Part shown: in pieces, positions 35,266-43,586 of the stretch
Layout: every line of letters starts with the position of its first letter
Position numbering within the stretch: the stretch's first letter is position 1
Assembly (NCBI GenBank): GCA_965204155.1
Contig: OZ241971.1
Coordinates: 3,100,001-3,164,000, forward strand
Direction: 5' to 3'
From: UBA6522 sp965204155
Lineage (GTDB): Bacteria > Pseudomonadota > Gammaproteobacteria > Steroidobacterales > Rariloculaceae
Length of the DNA: 64,000 nt
Notes under the pieces: model-generated
Database searches by the model: none
Seen by the model: the letters and a program-made list of their open reading frames with translations, nothing else
What the model was told of the DNA's origin: nothing
Translations under genes and position numbers: made by a program

Positions 35266-36441
35266 GTGCGCCAACGGCCGCTGCCCGACAACATCGCAAG
35301 TCGGAGCCTTGTGCCCGAGGCCAGGGTACGCGTCCGGCCGACACGCGTCGCGTGTCTTCAGCGCGTGCTGATCGCTGTAGCGGTAGTGGGCGCTGCCGTC
35401 GCCATGCACGGGCACGCCATCGCCCAGCAGCTTCCGCCGCGAATCCTGAATCCCGAGGGTGCGGCGGTGTACGTACTGCCGGTGCGCGGGAACGTCTTCA
35501 TGATCAGCGGGGCGGGCGGCAACATCACCGCTTCGGTAGGCGTCGACGGCGTACTGATGGTGGACACCGGCCTGGCGCAGATGGGGGAGGAGGTACTCGG
35601 CGCCATCCGGCGCATCCAGGACGCGCTTCAGGTCCAGGGCCTGCTGCTCATGGAACCGGCGAAGCGCGGCGGCGCGGAGACCGAGTCCAGAATGCCCTAT
35701 CACCCCAGCATGAGCATGGACCTGCCGATGAGACCCGTTCGGCATATCATTAATACCCATGCACACGCCGAGAACGTGGGCGGCAACGAATTCTTCGCAG
35801 CGCTCGGCACGACGTACACCAGCGGCAACGTGGCCGGTACCATCGCCGATGCCGCCGAAGGCGCCCGGGTGATGGCCCATGAGAACGTGCTCAACCGGAT
35901 GCTGCTCGCCGAGCGATCGTTCGGGAGCCTCCCCACGCTGACCTACTTCACCGACGGGTTCAAGTTCAGGACCTACTTCAACGGCGAGGGCATCCGCCTG
36001 TTTCACATGCCCAATGCCCACACCGACGGCGACACCATCGTCTATTTCCACGGTTCGGACGTCATCAGCACCGGCGGAATCTTCTCCATGGAGACCTTTC
36101 CGGCCATCGACGTGGAGGCCGGCGGACATATCGACGGGATCATCGACGCACTGAATTTCATCATCGATCTGTCGATTCCGGAATTCAGGACCGAGGGCGG
36201 AACGATGATCGTGCCGGGCCACGGGCGGCTGGCGGACTCGGCCGACGTGACGTACTACCGGGACATGCTGACGATCATCCGCGATCGCGTCCAGCACATG
36301 ATCGACGAGGGCATGTCCCTGGGAGAGATCCAGGAAGCCGGGCCGACGTTCGGTTACAACGGGCGTTGGGGGGTCGAGGAGGGCGCCTGGACCACGGAAA
36401 TGTTCGTCCAGGCCGTATTTCGCAATATCACCGATGATTGA
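35266..36441 (+). CDS. Secreted metallo-beta-lactamase-fold protein with altered metal site
   Basis: This 391-residue protein has an unusually long basic N-region, then a signal-like helix (VLIAVAVVGAAVAM) ending near AIAQ. The first metal motif, normally HxHxDH, reads HAHAEN at 165-170. The later ligands are conserved: AHTDGD near 262 and PGHGR near 330. The Asp-to-Glu and His-to-Asn changes would weaken or remove one metal site, so it may be mononuclear, catalytically changed or inactive. It belongs to the operon upstream of the VAO-type flavoenzyme. The substrate is unknown. Confidence 0.72.
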   Translation: MRQRPLPDNIASRSLVPEARVRVRPTRVACLQRVLIAVAVVGAAVAMHGHAIAQQLPPRILNPEGAAVYVLPVRGNVFMISGAGGNITASVGVDGVLMVDTGLAQMGEEVLGAIRRIQDALQVQGLLLMEPAKRGGAETESRMPYHPSMSMDLPMRPVRHIINTHAHAENVGGNEFFAALGTTYTSGNVAGTIADAAEGARVMAHENVLNRMLLAERSFGSLPTLTYFTDGFKFRTYFNGEGIRLFHMPNAHTDGDTIVYFHGSDVISTGGIFSMETFPAIDVEAGGHIDGIIDALNFIIDLSIPEFRTEGGTMIVPGHGRLADSADVTYYRDMLTIIRDRVQHMIDEGMSLGEIQEAGPTFGYNGRWGVEEGAWTTEMFVQAVFRNITDD

Positions 36442-36515
36442 CCAGAGAACCATTCGGGAGCCATGGACATGAACGCAGGACGACAAGGGCCGGGACCGCG
36501 GACAGGCTCGGGGCC

Positions 36516-37325
36516 GTGATCGTGACCGGGGCAACTGGCAGGCTGACGGCCGGGTTCGCGGCTTGGTTGGCGGTCTGCGCCAATGCCCAGGGACCCGCAG
36601 GTTCTGCCATGGAGGCCGCGCCCATCGATCTGACGGGCTACTGGGCAGCGTTGATCACCGATGACTGGCAGTACCGCATGATCGTGCCCGCAAAGGGAGA
36701 CTATTCCTGGGTGCCGCTGAACGCCGAAGGCCGCCGAGTGGCGGATACCTGGGACCCGGAGCGGGATGAGGCCGCGGGAGAGGCCTGCAAGGGGTACGCT
36801 GCCCCGGCGATCATGCGGCTGCCTACGCGGCTGCATATCGCCTGGGAGGACGCCAATACCCTGCGGGTGGAGACCGACACAGGCAGCCAGACCCGGCTAT
36901 TCCGGTTCGACCAGCCGGAACCGCGGGGCGAGCGAACCTGGCAGGGGCACTCCGTGGCGCGCTGGCTGTATCCCGGCGCCGGGCAGCAGGCAGGCGCGTT
37001 TCGCAACGACGCCATCGTCGAGGAGTCCGGCGGCGGCAGCCTCCAGGTGGATACCGGTTACCTGCGCCCCGGCTATCTGCGCCGAAACGGCGTTCCCTAC
37101 AGCGAAGAGGCGTTCATGACAGAGTTCTTCAGCGTACTCACCGGCGCCGAAGGGGAGCAATATCTCGCCGTCCAGACGTTCGTGGACGATCCGGTCTATC
37201 TCACGCAGCACTTCATGCGCACCTTGCAGTTCAAGCGTGAACCGGACGGTTCGATGTGGCATCCGACCCGCTGTTCCGCGGACGGATGGGCGGCGTTCCC
37301 GGAGCCGTCAGGTTCCTTTCCTTGA
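36516..37325 (+). CDS. Secreted domain-B-related protein, start uncertain
   Basis: From GTG 36516 this is about 269 residues, with the signal-like GRLTAGFAAWLAVCANAQ. The body (IDLTGYWAALI, CKGYAAPAIMRLPTRL, WQGHSVARWLY, GYLRRNGVPYSEEAFMTEFF) is a divergent relative of the domain-B family. A TTG at 36438 is the longest in-frame start. ATG 36464 has a good GGGAG site but reads into a stop after 18 codons in another frame, so either the leader carries a frameshift or the start is a GTG. It is followed 13 bases later by the flavoenzyme gene. Confidence 0.6.
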   Translation: MIVTGATGRLTAGFAAWLAVCANAQGPAGSAMEAAPIDLTGYWAALITDDWQYRMIVPAKGDYSWVPLNAEGRRVADTWDPERDEAAGEACKGYAAPAIMRLPTRLHIAWEDANTLRVETDTGSQTRLFRFDQPEPRGERTWQGHSVARWLYPGAGQQAGAFRNDAIVEESGGGSLQVDTGYLRPGYLRRNGVPYSEEAFMTEFFSVLTGAEGEQYLAVQTFVDDPVYLTQHFMRTLQFKREPDGSMWHPTRCSADGWAAFPEPSGSFP

Positions 37326-37338
37326 TGGAGCAATTGAT

Positions 37339-38979
37339 ATGGCCGTATTACCTCCCAACGTAAGCCAGGCAACCTTCGACGAGGCATTGCGCCGATTCGG
37401 CGAAGTCGTCGGCGAGGAGTGGGTCTTTTCCAGCGACGAGGATGTCGATCTTTACCGCGACGCGTACTCGCCGAGCTGGGGCGAGCCGGGCGAGCGGATC
37501 CCGTCCGGGGCCGTTGCGCCCATCGAAGTCGAGCAGGTGCAGCAGATCGTCCGCATCGCCAATGAATTCCGTGTACCGCTGTATCCGATCTCCACCGGCA
37601 AGAACCTGACCTACGGCGGTTCGGCGCCGAACATGTCGGGCACCCTGGTGCTGGACCTGAAGCGCATGAACCGCGTGCTGGAGGTGGATGAGCGGCGTGC
37701 CTTTGCGCTGGTGGAGCCGGGTGTTTCCTATTTCGATCTCTACAACTACATCCAGGAGCGGGGATTGAAAGTCTGGATCGACTGCCCCGACCCGGGCTGG
37801 GGCAGCGTCGTGGGCAACTCGCTGGACCGCGGCCTCGGCTATACGACCTGGCCCTTCAGGGATCATTTCGGAGCGCATTGCGGAATGGAGGTCGTACTGC
37901 CCAACGGCGAACTGATGCGCACCGGCATGGGCGCCGTACCGGGGTCCAGAAGCTGGCAGGACAATCGCTACGGGTACGGCCCGTGGGTGGATGGCCTGTT
38001 CAGCCAAGGCAACTTCGGCGTGGTGACCAAGATGGGATTCTGGCTGCTGCCGGAACCCGACGCCTATCTCAGCGGCATCGTTTCGGTGCCGAAGCGCCGG
38101 GACCTGATCCCGCTCGTTGACGTGGTCAACTACCTGGAGAATTCGTCATATATCGGTCAGCCGCGCTACCGGAGCCCGCTGGGGGCGGTGCGAAACGAAC
38201 CGCCGCTGGCGGACCTGCTGGCCGGCAATCCCTTCCCGGACGATGACACGCTCGATCGGGTCGCCGAGGAGATGGGCGTACCGTCATGGGCCTGCCAGCT
38301 GCAGTTCTACGGCGGCACGGAAGTCGTCCGGGCGATGTGGGGGCAGGCCAGGCAGAAGCTCGCCGAAGCGATTCCGGGCGCCACATTCGAGGACGAGAAA
38401 TACTACGAAATGCCCATGACCGAGGAGGAGATCGCGAACGAGCGCAAGGTGGCGTTCGGTGTCCCCAATCTGGCCATCTTCTCCATCGGCGCCCGCAGTG
38501 AGCAGAACCCGATTCCCGTGGATGGGCACCTGGACTTTACCTGCGTAATCCCCAAGACGGGCGAGGACTTTCTCGACGCCTGCCGGATCTTCTTCGATGC
38601 AACGCAGGGGACCGGAATGGTGAGTACCGGCGGACAGTATCCGTTTGACCCGTTTCTCACCCCATCCACCTGGCACGCGCGGAATTTCATCATAATCGTC
38701 GGCTTGCCCACGTATCGAACCAATACGGAGGCCAATCAGCAGACCCGGGCGTGGATGTCCCAGCTCATCGAAATAGCATCCGCCAATGGCTGGAGCGAGT
38801 ATCGCGCCTCGCCCACGTTTCAGGATCAGGTCATGGGGGCTTATTCGTTCAACGATCACGCCCTGCGCAAATTTCTGGAAACGCTCAAGGACGCCGCGGA
38901 CCCCAACGGCATCGTCTCGCCGGGTCGCGGCGGGGTATGGCCCAGCCCCTATCGTTCAAACCGGATGACTCCGGTGTGA
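37339..38979 (+). CDS. VAO/4-cresol dehydrogenase-type FAD enzyme
   Basis: This 546-residue protein starts at ATG 37339 (GGAG 8 bases upstream). The FAD-binding PCMH motifs are STGKNLTYGGSAP and LVLDLKRMNRVLEVDERRAFALVEPGVSYFDLY. The signature GYGPWVDGLFSQGNFGVVTKMGFWLLPEPDA is typical of vanillyl-alcohol oxidase, eugenol oxidase and PchF. These enzymes oxidise para-alkyl phenols via a quinone methide. No PchC-like cytochrome subunit is adjacent, which favours an oxidase or use of the nearby cytochrome lipoprotein. It has no signal peptide. It is followed by a TRAP importer, suggesting uptake of the substrate. Confidence 0.88.
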   Translation: MAVLPPNVSQATFDEALRRFGEVVGEEWVFSSDEDVDLYRDAYSPSWGEPGERIPSGAVAPIEVEQVQQIVRIANEFRVPLYPISTGKNLTYGGSAPNMSGTLVLDLKRMNRVLEVDERRAFALVEPGVSYFDLYNYIQERGLKVWIDCPDPGWGSVVGNSLDRGLGYTTWPFRDHFGAHCGMEVVLPNGELMRTGMGAVPGSRSWQDNRYGYGPWVDGLFSQGNFGVVTKMGFWLLPEPDAYLSGIVSVPKRRDLIPLVDVVNYLENSSYIGQPRYRSPLGAVRNEPPLADLLAGNPFPDDDTLDRVAEEMGVPSWACQLQFYGGTEVVRAMWGQARQKLAEAIPGATFEDEKYYEMPMTEEEIANERKVAFGVPNLAIFSIGARSEQNPIPVDGHLDFTCVIPKTGEDFLDACRIFFDATQGTGMVSTGGQYPFDPFLTPSTWHARNFIIIVGLPTYRTNTEANQQTRAWMSQLIEIASANGWSEYRASPTFQDQVMGAYSFNDHALRKFLETLKDAADPNGIVSPGRGGVWPSPYRSNRMTPV

Positions 38980-39000
38980 TCGCAGCATAGACTAGTGCCC

Positions 39001-40026
39001 ATGATGAACAACGTCATCCGGCGGGCAACCGCCCTTGCCCCGGCGCTTGCGGTCGGCCTGGTGTGGTTTGCTCCGGATCACGCCGACGCGCAACTGCGGC
39101 GCATCGCCATCGGCTCGAACCCGGCCGGAACCAACTACTACGTGGTCGCCAGCGGCATCGCCAAGCTGCTGCAGGACGAGACCGGGATTCCGTCGACGGT
39201 GCGTCCGTTTTCAGGCTCTTCGGTCTACATGCCCATGCTCCAGCGAGGTGAGATCGCCCTGGGTATCAACACCCAGATCGACAGTCAGTCCGCCTTCATG
39301 GCGCTCGATCCGTACCCGGTGTCCATGTCGAACCTGCGGCTGATAGCGGCGATGATGCCGTTGCGCGACAACCTGATGGTGAGGGCCGAATCGGGGATGA
39401 CGACCGTCGACGAGCTGCGCGGCAAGCGGGTTGTCGTGGCCATTCGCTCCAACGTTGCGCTGGAGCGGTGGCACTGGACCATTCTTGCCACCGCGGGCCT
39501 CGGCCCTGACGACATCGACATGGTCAGCGTCGCCAGCCTGCCGGACGGGGTCCGGCTGCTGACCGAGGGACGGGTGGACGCGGCGCCCATCGGGATTGCC
39601 ACGGCCCTTGCGCGGCAAGCCGAGGCGACGATCCCGGGTGGTATCCGCTTCCTGGGTATCGGCAGCGACGAGGGCGCGCTGACCGATACGGTGCCAGGAG
39701 CCCATGTAGATTTGTTTACCCCCGAAATGGCGGCCGTGGGCGTTCCGGAGCCTGTCCGGCTGGTGCGTTTTGCGACCTATCTCAATACCGGCGCCCACCT
39801 CGGCGACGATGATGCGTACCTGATCGTCAAGACCATTCACCAGCAGTGGGAGCTGTTGCGGCGCGACTATGCCCTGCTCAGCCCGGTTCCCGCCGATGCC
39901 ATTGCACCCGCCGACAGTCCGCATCCGTACCATCCGGGCGCGGCGCGATATTTCCGCGAGGCGGGGCTATGGACCGACGCACACGAGCAAAACCAGGTAC
40001 GCACACTGGCGATTGCCGTGCAATAG
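39001..40026 (+). CDS. TRAP transporter TAXI-family substrate-binding protein
   Basis: This 341-residue protein has a signal peptide ending near HADAQ. The TAXI family pattern is clear: IAIGSNPAGTNYYVVASGIAKLL, PFSGSSVYMPMLQRGEIALGI, LRGKRVVVAI and LTEGRVDAAPIG. It binds an organic acid or related solute in the periplasm and delivers it to the fused permease encoded 27 bases downstream. GTG 38995 is an alternative start. The ligand is unknown; the operon suggests a phenolic or carboxylated compound. Confidence 0.9.
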   Translation: MMNNVIRRATALAPALAVGLVWFAPDHADAQLRRIAIGSNPAGTNYYVVASGIAKLLQDETGIPSTVRPFSGSSVYMPMLQRGEIALGINTQIDSQSAFMALDPYPVSMSNLRLIAAMMPLRDNLMVRAESGMTTVDELRGKRVVVAIRSNVALERWHWTILATAGLGPDDIDMVSVASLPDGVRLLTEGRVDAAPIGIATALARQAEATIPGGIRFLGIGSDEGALTDTVPGAHVDLFTPEMAAVGVPEPVRLVRFATYLNTGAHLGDDDAYLIVKTIHQQWELLRRDYALLSPVPADAIAPADSPHPYHPGAARYFREAGLWTDAHEQNQVRTLAIAVQ

Positions 40027-40053
40027 ACCGAATACGGTCATCGGAAGATTAGC

Positions 40054-41925
40054 TTGGGCGGGTTTCTGACGCGGCTGGAACACGTCTACCTCGGGGCGGT
40101 CATCGTCATCGGGATCGCCTGGATCATCGACGTCCCGCAGTACTTCGGCATCTCGGTCATCTCCGCGGAGTGGATGGGGCCGCTGATGGCGCTGGGGATA
40201 GCGGCTGCCTACCTGCGCCATCCCTACGGCAAGCAGGCGGGGTTGCTTGAGTTGGTGCTTGGGCTGGCGGCCATCGGCAGCTGGTGCTGGATGTCGCTGA
40301 ACTACTCCGACTGGATCATCGACATCTTCGGATACACCCCGCAGAAGTACATTCCCGGAACCGTCGCGATACTCCTGCTCATGGAGGCGTTGCGCAGGGC
40401 GGCCGGGTTGCCCATCACCATTCTCGTCTGGTGCCTTATCGCGTACGGTTTCCTCGGTTATCTGCTGCCGCCGCCGTTTCAGGCCGAACAACTGCAGATG
40501 TCGCGGCTGATCATGTACCTGTACGCGGATACCAACGGTGTGCCCGGCCAGGTGCTGACCGTCGTGGCCCGGCTGGTGCTGGCGTTCATCGTGCTGGGCA
40601 AGCTGATGGAGGTCAGCGGCGCGACGAAGTTCTTTACCAACCTGGCCATGGCCGGCATGGGCCACCAACGCGGCGGACCGGCCAAGGTGGCGGTCGTTGC
40701 CTCCAGCGTATTCGGGTCCATCAACGGCACGGCGGTCGGCAACATCATGTCCACAGGCATCGTGACCATTCCGTTGATGAAACGTTCCGGATTCAAGTCC
40801 CACTACGCGGCCGCCATAGAGGCCGTTGCCTCCAACGGTGGGCAGTTTGCGCCGCCTGTCATGGGTGCGACCGCGTTCCTGATTGCAGACTTCCTGCAGG
40901 TCAGTTATGCAAGCGTCGTGATCGCTGCCGCTGTTCCGGCGTTGCTCTACTACGTTTGCCTGTTTGCGCAGGTGGATGCCATTGCCCTGCGTTACGGCTT
41001 GCACGGCCTTCCGAAAGAGCAGCTTCCCAGCGCCGGCAGGGAACTGCGCGATGGCTGGATCTTTCTCGCGCCGCTCGCGCTGCTGCTGTACCTGTTGTTC
41101 TGGCGAGGCTTCAACCCGGGTGTGGCCGCACTGTGGTCTGTTGTGGCCTTGCTGGGCCTGACCGTGTTTCGCAAGCGGCGGCTGCCTTCGAAGGCGGAGT
41201 GGTTCGACCTCATCGTCGGCGGCGGCGCCAACATGCTGCCCCTGCTCATGATCGCCGGCGGCGCCGGCATCGTGATCGGCGTCATGAACATCACCGGTCT
41301 GGGGTTCTCGCTGTCGCTGGTTCTGACCGGGATCGGGCAGAGCGCCGGGCTGCTTGTCATGTTGATGATCACCGGGGCGATCTCCATCATCCTCGGCATG
41401 GGCATGCCCACGGCGGCGATCTATGTGGTCCTCTCGGTCATTCTCGCGCCCGCCATTGTCGAAATGGGCGTGGCGCCGATCGCAGCGCACCTTTTCATCT
41501 TCTACTTCGGTTTGCTGTCTTTCCTGACGCCGCCGGTGGCCATCGCCAGCGCCGTCGCATCCGGGCTTGCGGGGAGCGAGGTGTGGCGCACGTCCTGGAT
41601 CGGCGTTCAACTGGGCGCCGTCGCCTATCTGCTGCCGTTTCTGTGGAGTTACAACGATGCGCTGTTGCTGCAGGGATCGGGGCTGGCCAATTTCTACGCG
41701 GTCGGCACGGCGCTGGTGGCTGCGCTGCTGACGGCCAAGGCATTGCAGACCGCCGTACTCGGCACCGGGATTGGTATCGTCAGTGGACTGCTCGTTTTCA
41801 CGGGCGCACTGGCCGTGGGCAGCAGTTCCGTCTGGTTGGGTCCGGAGGCGCCTGGTGTCGTTGCCGTGGCCGTGGCCGGAATAGCGGCTCTCATCGGACT
41901 GCGTTTCGTTCCATCTCGACGCTGA
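40054..41925 (+). CDS. TRAP transporter fused permease (TAXI type)
   Basis: This 623-residue, very hydrophobic protein has about 16 membrane helices: the small DctQ-like subunit fused to the large DctM-like subunit. The large-subunit landmarks are SSVFGSINGTAVGNIMSTGIVTIPLMKRSGF and GMGMPTAAIYVVL. The start appears to be TTG 40054, with GGAAG upstream; no good ATG is near. It is the sodium- or proton-coupled partner of the TAXI binding protein. TAXI systems normally use such fused permeases. Confidence 0.92.
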   Translation: MGGFLTRLEHVYLGAVIVIGIAWIIDVPQYFGISVISAEWMGPLMALGIAAAYLRHPYGKQAGLLELVLGLAAIGSWCWMSLNYSDWIIDIFGYTPQKYIPGTVAILLLMEALRRAAGLPITILVWCLIAYGFLGYLLPPPFQAEQLQMSRLIMYLYADTNGVPGQVLTVVARLVLAFIVLGKLMEVSGATKFFTNLAMAGMGHQRGGPAKVAVVASSVFGSINGTAVGNIMSTGIVTIPLMKRSGFKSHYAAAIEAVASNGGQFAPPVMGATAFLIADFLQVSYASVVIAAAVPALLYYVCLFAQVDAIALRYGLHGLPKEQLPSAGRELRDGWIFLAPLALLLYLLFWRGFNPGVAALWSVVALLGLTVFRKRRLPSKAEWFDLIVGGGANMLPLLMIAGGAGIVIGVMNITGLGFSLSLVLTGIGQSAGLLVMLMITGAISIILGMGMPTAAIYVVLSVILAPAIVEMGVAPIAAHLFIFYFGLLSFLTPPVAIASAVASGLAGSEVWRTSWIGVQLGAVAYLLPFLWSYNDALLLQGSGLANFYAVGTALVAALLTAKALQTAVLGTGIGIVSGLLVFTGALAVGSSSVWLGPEAPGVVAVAVAGIAALIGLRFVPSRR

Positions 41926-41992
41926 TCCAGTTACCCCGGTTTATGCGGCAGTGCTAAGATCGTTCGCCGTGCTTGGCGCGCGGGGATAGACG

Positions 41993-43543
41993 ATGGGACT
42001 ACTGCGATCCATCCTGAGTCGCCGACGACTCATGGAAGACTCTGCAAAAGTTGGCGCTGCACTTGCAATATCGATGTTGGCCTCACACAAAACGCGCGCG
42101 GATTTGCCAAGCGACCTGACTTCGCTGTCCGCCGCGCAACTCTCCTCCGCAATTCGTTCGGGGCAGGTCAGTTGCGTCGAGACCATGCAGGCTTATCTCG
42201 CACGTATCGAGACGTTCAATCCGGTCCATAACGCCGTCGTCAGCATGCTTGATAGCGATTCCTGTCTGGCCGAAGCACGGCGCGCGGACGAGGAACTCGC
42301 GCGCGGGGAGTATCGGGGATGGCTGCACGGCGTGCCGCACGCGGTCAAGGATCTGGCCAATGCCGTTGGTCTCCCCACGAGCCTTGGGTCGCCGGTCTTC
42401 GCTGGCACCCTGCCGGAGGCGGACGATTTGCACATCGCCCGTATCCGAAACGCGGGTGCGATCTTCATCGGCAAGACCAACGTGCCGGAGTTCGGCATGG
42501 GATCGCAGAGCTACAACAGCGTGTTCGGTGTGACCCGCAATGCGTACGATCCGGCGCTTGCGGCCGGTGGCAGCAGCGGCGGTGCGGCGGTCGGTATGGC
42601 AACTCATATGCTACCTATCGCCGATGGCAGCGACATGATGGGCTCGCTCAGGAACCCGGCGGCATTCAACAACGTGATCGGATTCAGGCCGAGCCAGGGC
42701 CGGGTGCCGCGAACGCCCGACGACCTGTTCTACAACCAGCTCTCGACCAACGGGCCCATGGGCAGAAACGTCGAGGACACGATCCGCCTCCTCGATACGA
42801 TGGCGGGCTTCGATCCGCGGGCGCCGATGATGATGCGCGACGAATTGCCCGGATTTGACGACTACCGTGTCCGGGAGATTGAGGGCCTGCGCATTGGCTG
42901 GATGGGCGATTACGATGGTTATCTTGCGACCGAGCCGGGTGTGCTCGAACTATGCGGGCAGTCGCTTTTGGTCCTTGAATCCCATGGTGCGAACGTGGAT
43001 CGTGTCCTCCCGGATTTCGACATGGGCCGGCTGTGGCAATGCTGGCTCACGCTCCGGCACTGGTCGCACGCCGGACGCCAGCCGATGCTGGAAGACCCAA
43101 CCCTGCGGCAACAGTTGAAGCCCGAGATGATTTTCGAGATAGAGGGCAGCCTCGATCTCACGGCCGCCGAAATTACCGCAGCATCCGAGACACGAGCGGC
43201 CTGGTACCGTGCCTTGCACGCACTTCTGGAGCGATTTGACGTTCTCGCGCTGCCCAGTGCCCAGGTTTTCCCGTTCCCGGCCGAAGTGCACTGGCCGCGC
43301 GAGATCAATGGCCGTGCCATGGACACCTACCATCGCTGGATGGAAGTCGTCATCGGCGGGACCCTGGCCGGAGTCCCCGTGCTCAATCTGCCCGTCGGCT
43401 TCGATGCGCGCGGCCGACCGATGGGGATGCAGTTGATGGGCCCCATGGGCGCCGACCAGTCCGTACTCGAGGTTGGATTAGCCTACGAACTCGTGACCGA
43501 TCATCTCGAACGTCGACCGGATCCGATCAACAGTCTCGCGTAA
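41993..43543 (+). CDS. Amidase-signature hydrolase
   Basis: This 516-residue protein has the amidase triad: Lys in GVPHAVKDLAN, the cis-Ser in AAGGSSGGAAVG and the nucleophile Ser in DGSDMMGSLRNPA. The SDMMGSLRNPA form is typical of 6-aminohexanoate-cyclic-dimer-hydrolase-like amidases. The N-terminus (SRRRLMEDSAKVGAALAIS) could be a Tat-type leader, though it is atypical. It hydrolyses an amide or ester. It lies 67 bases after the permease gene and may share its substrate pathway. Confidence 0.87.
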   Translation: MGLLRSILSRRRLMEDSAKVGAALAISMLASHKTRADLPSDLTSLSAAQLSSAIRSGQVSCVETMQAYLARIETFNPVHNAVVSMLDSDSCLAEARRADEELARGEYRGWLHGVPHAVKDLANAVGLPTSLGSPVFAGTLPEADDLHIARIRNAGAIFIGKTNVPEFGMGSQSYNSVFGVTRNAYDPALAAGGSSGGAAVGMATHMLPIADGSDMMGSLRNPAAFNNVIGFRPSQGRVPRTPDDLFYNQLSTNGPMGRNVEDTIRLLDTMAGFDPRAPMMMRDELPGFDDYRVREIEGLRIGWMGDYDGYLATEPGVLELCGQSLLVLESHGANVDRVLPDFDMGRLWQCWLTLRHWSHAGRQPMLEDPTLRQQLKPEMIFEIEGSLDLTAAEITAASETRAAWYRALHALLERFDVLALPSAQVFPFPAEVHWPREINGRAMDTYHRWMEVVIGGTLAGVPVLNLPVGFDARGRPMGMQLMGPMGADQSVLEVGLAYELVTDHLERRPDPINSLA

Positions 43544-43586
43544 CGTTTGATTGCTCTGAATCTTCAGGATCTTGTGAGACCGGACA

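Noticed and set aside
39967..41610. 547-codon open frame antisense to the TRAP permease
   Set aside because: It is rich in His, Arg, Gln and Asp with no domains, typical of a high-GC antisense shadow of a hydrophobic protein gene.
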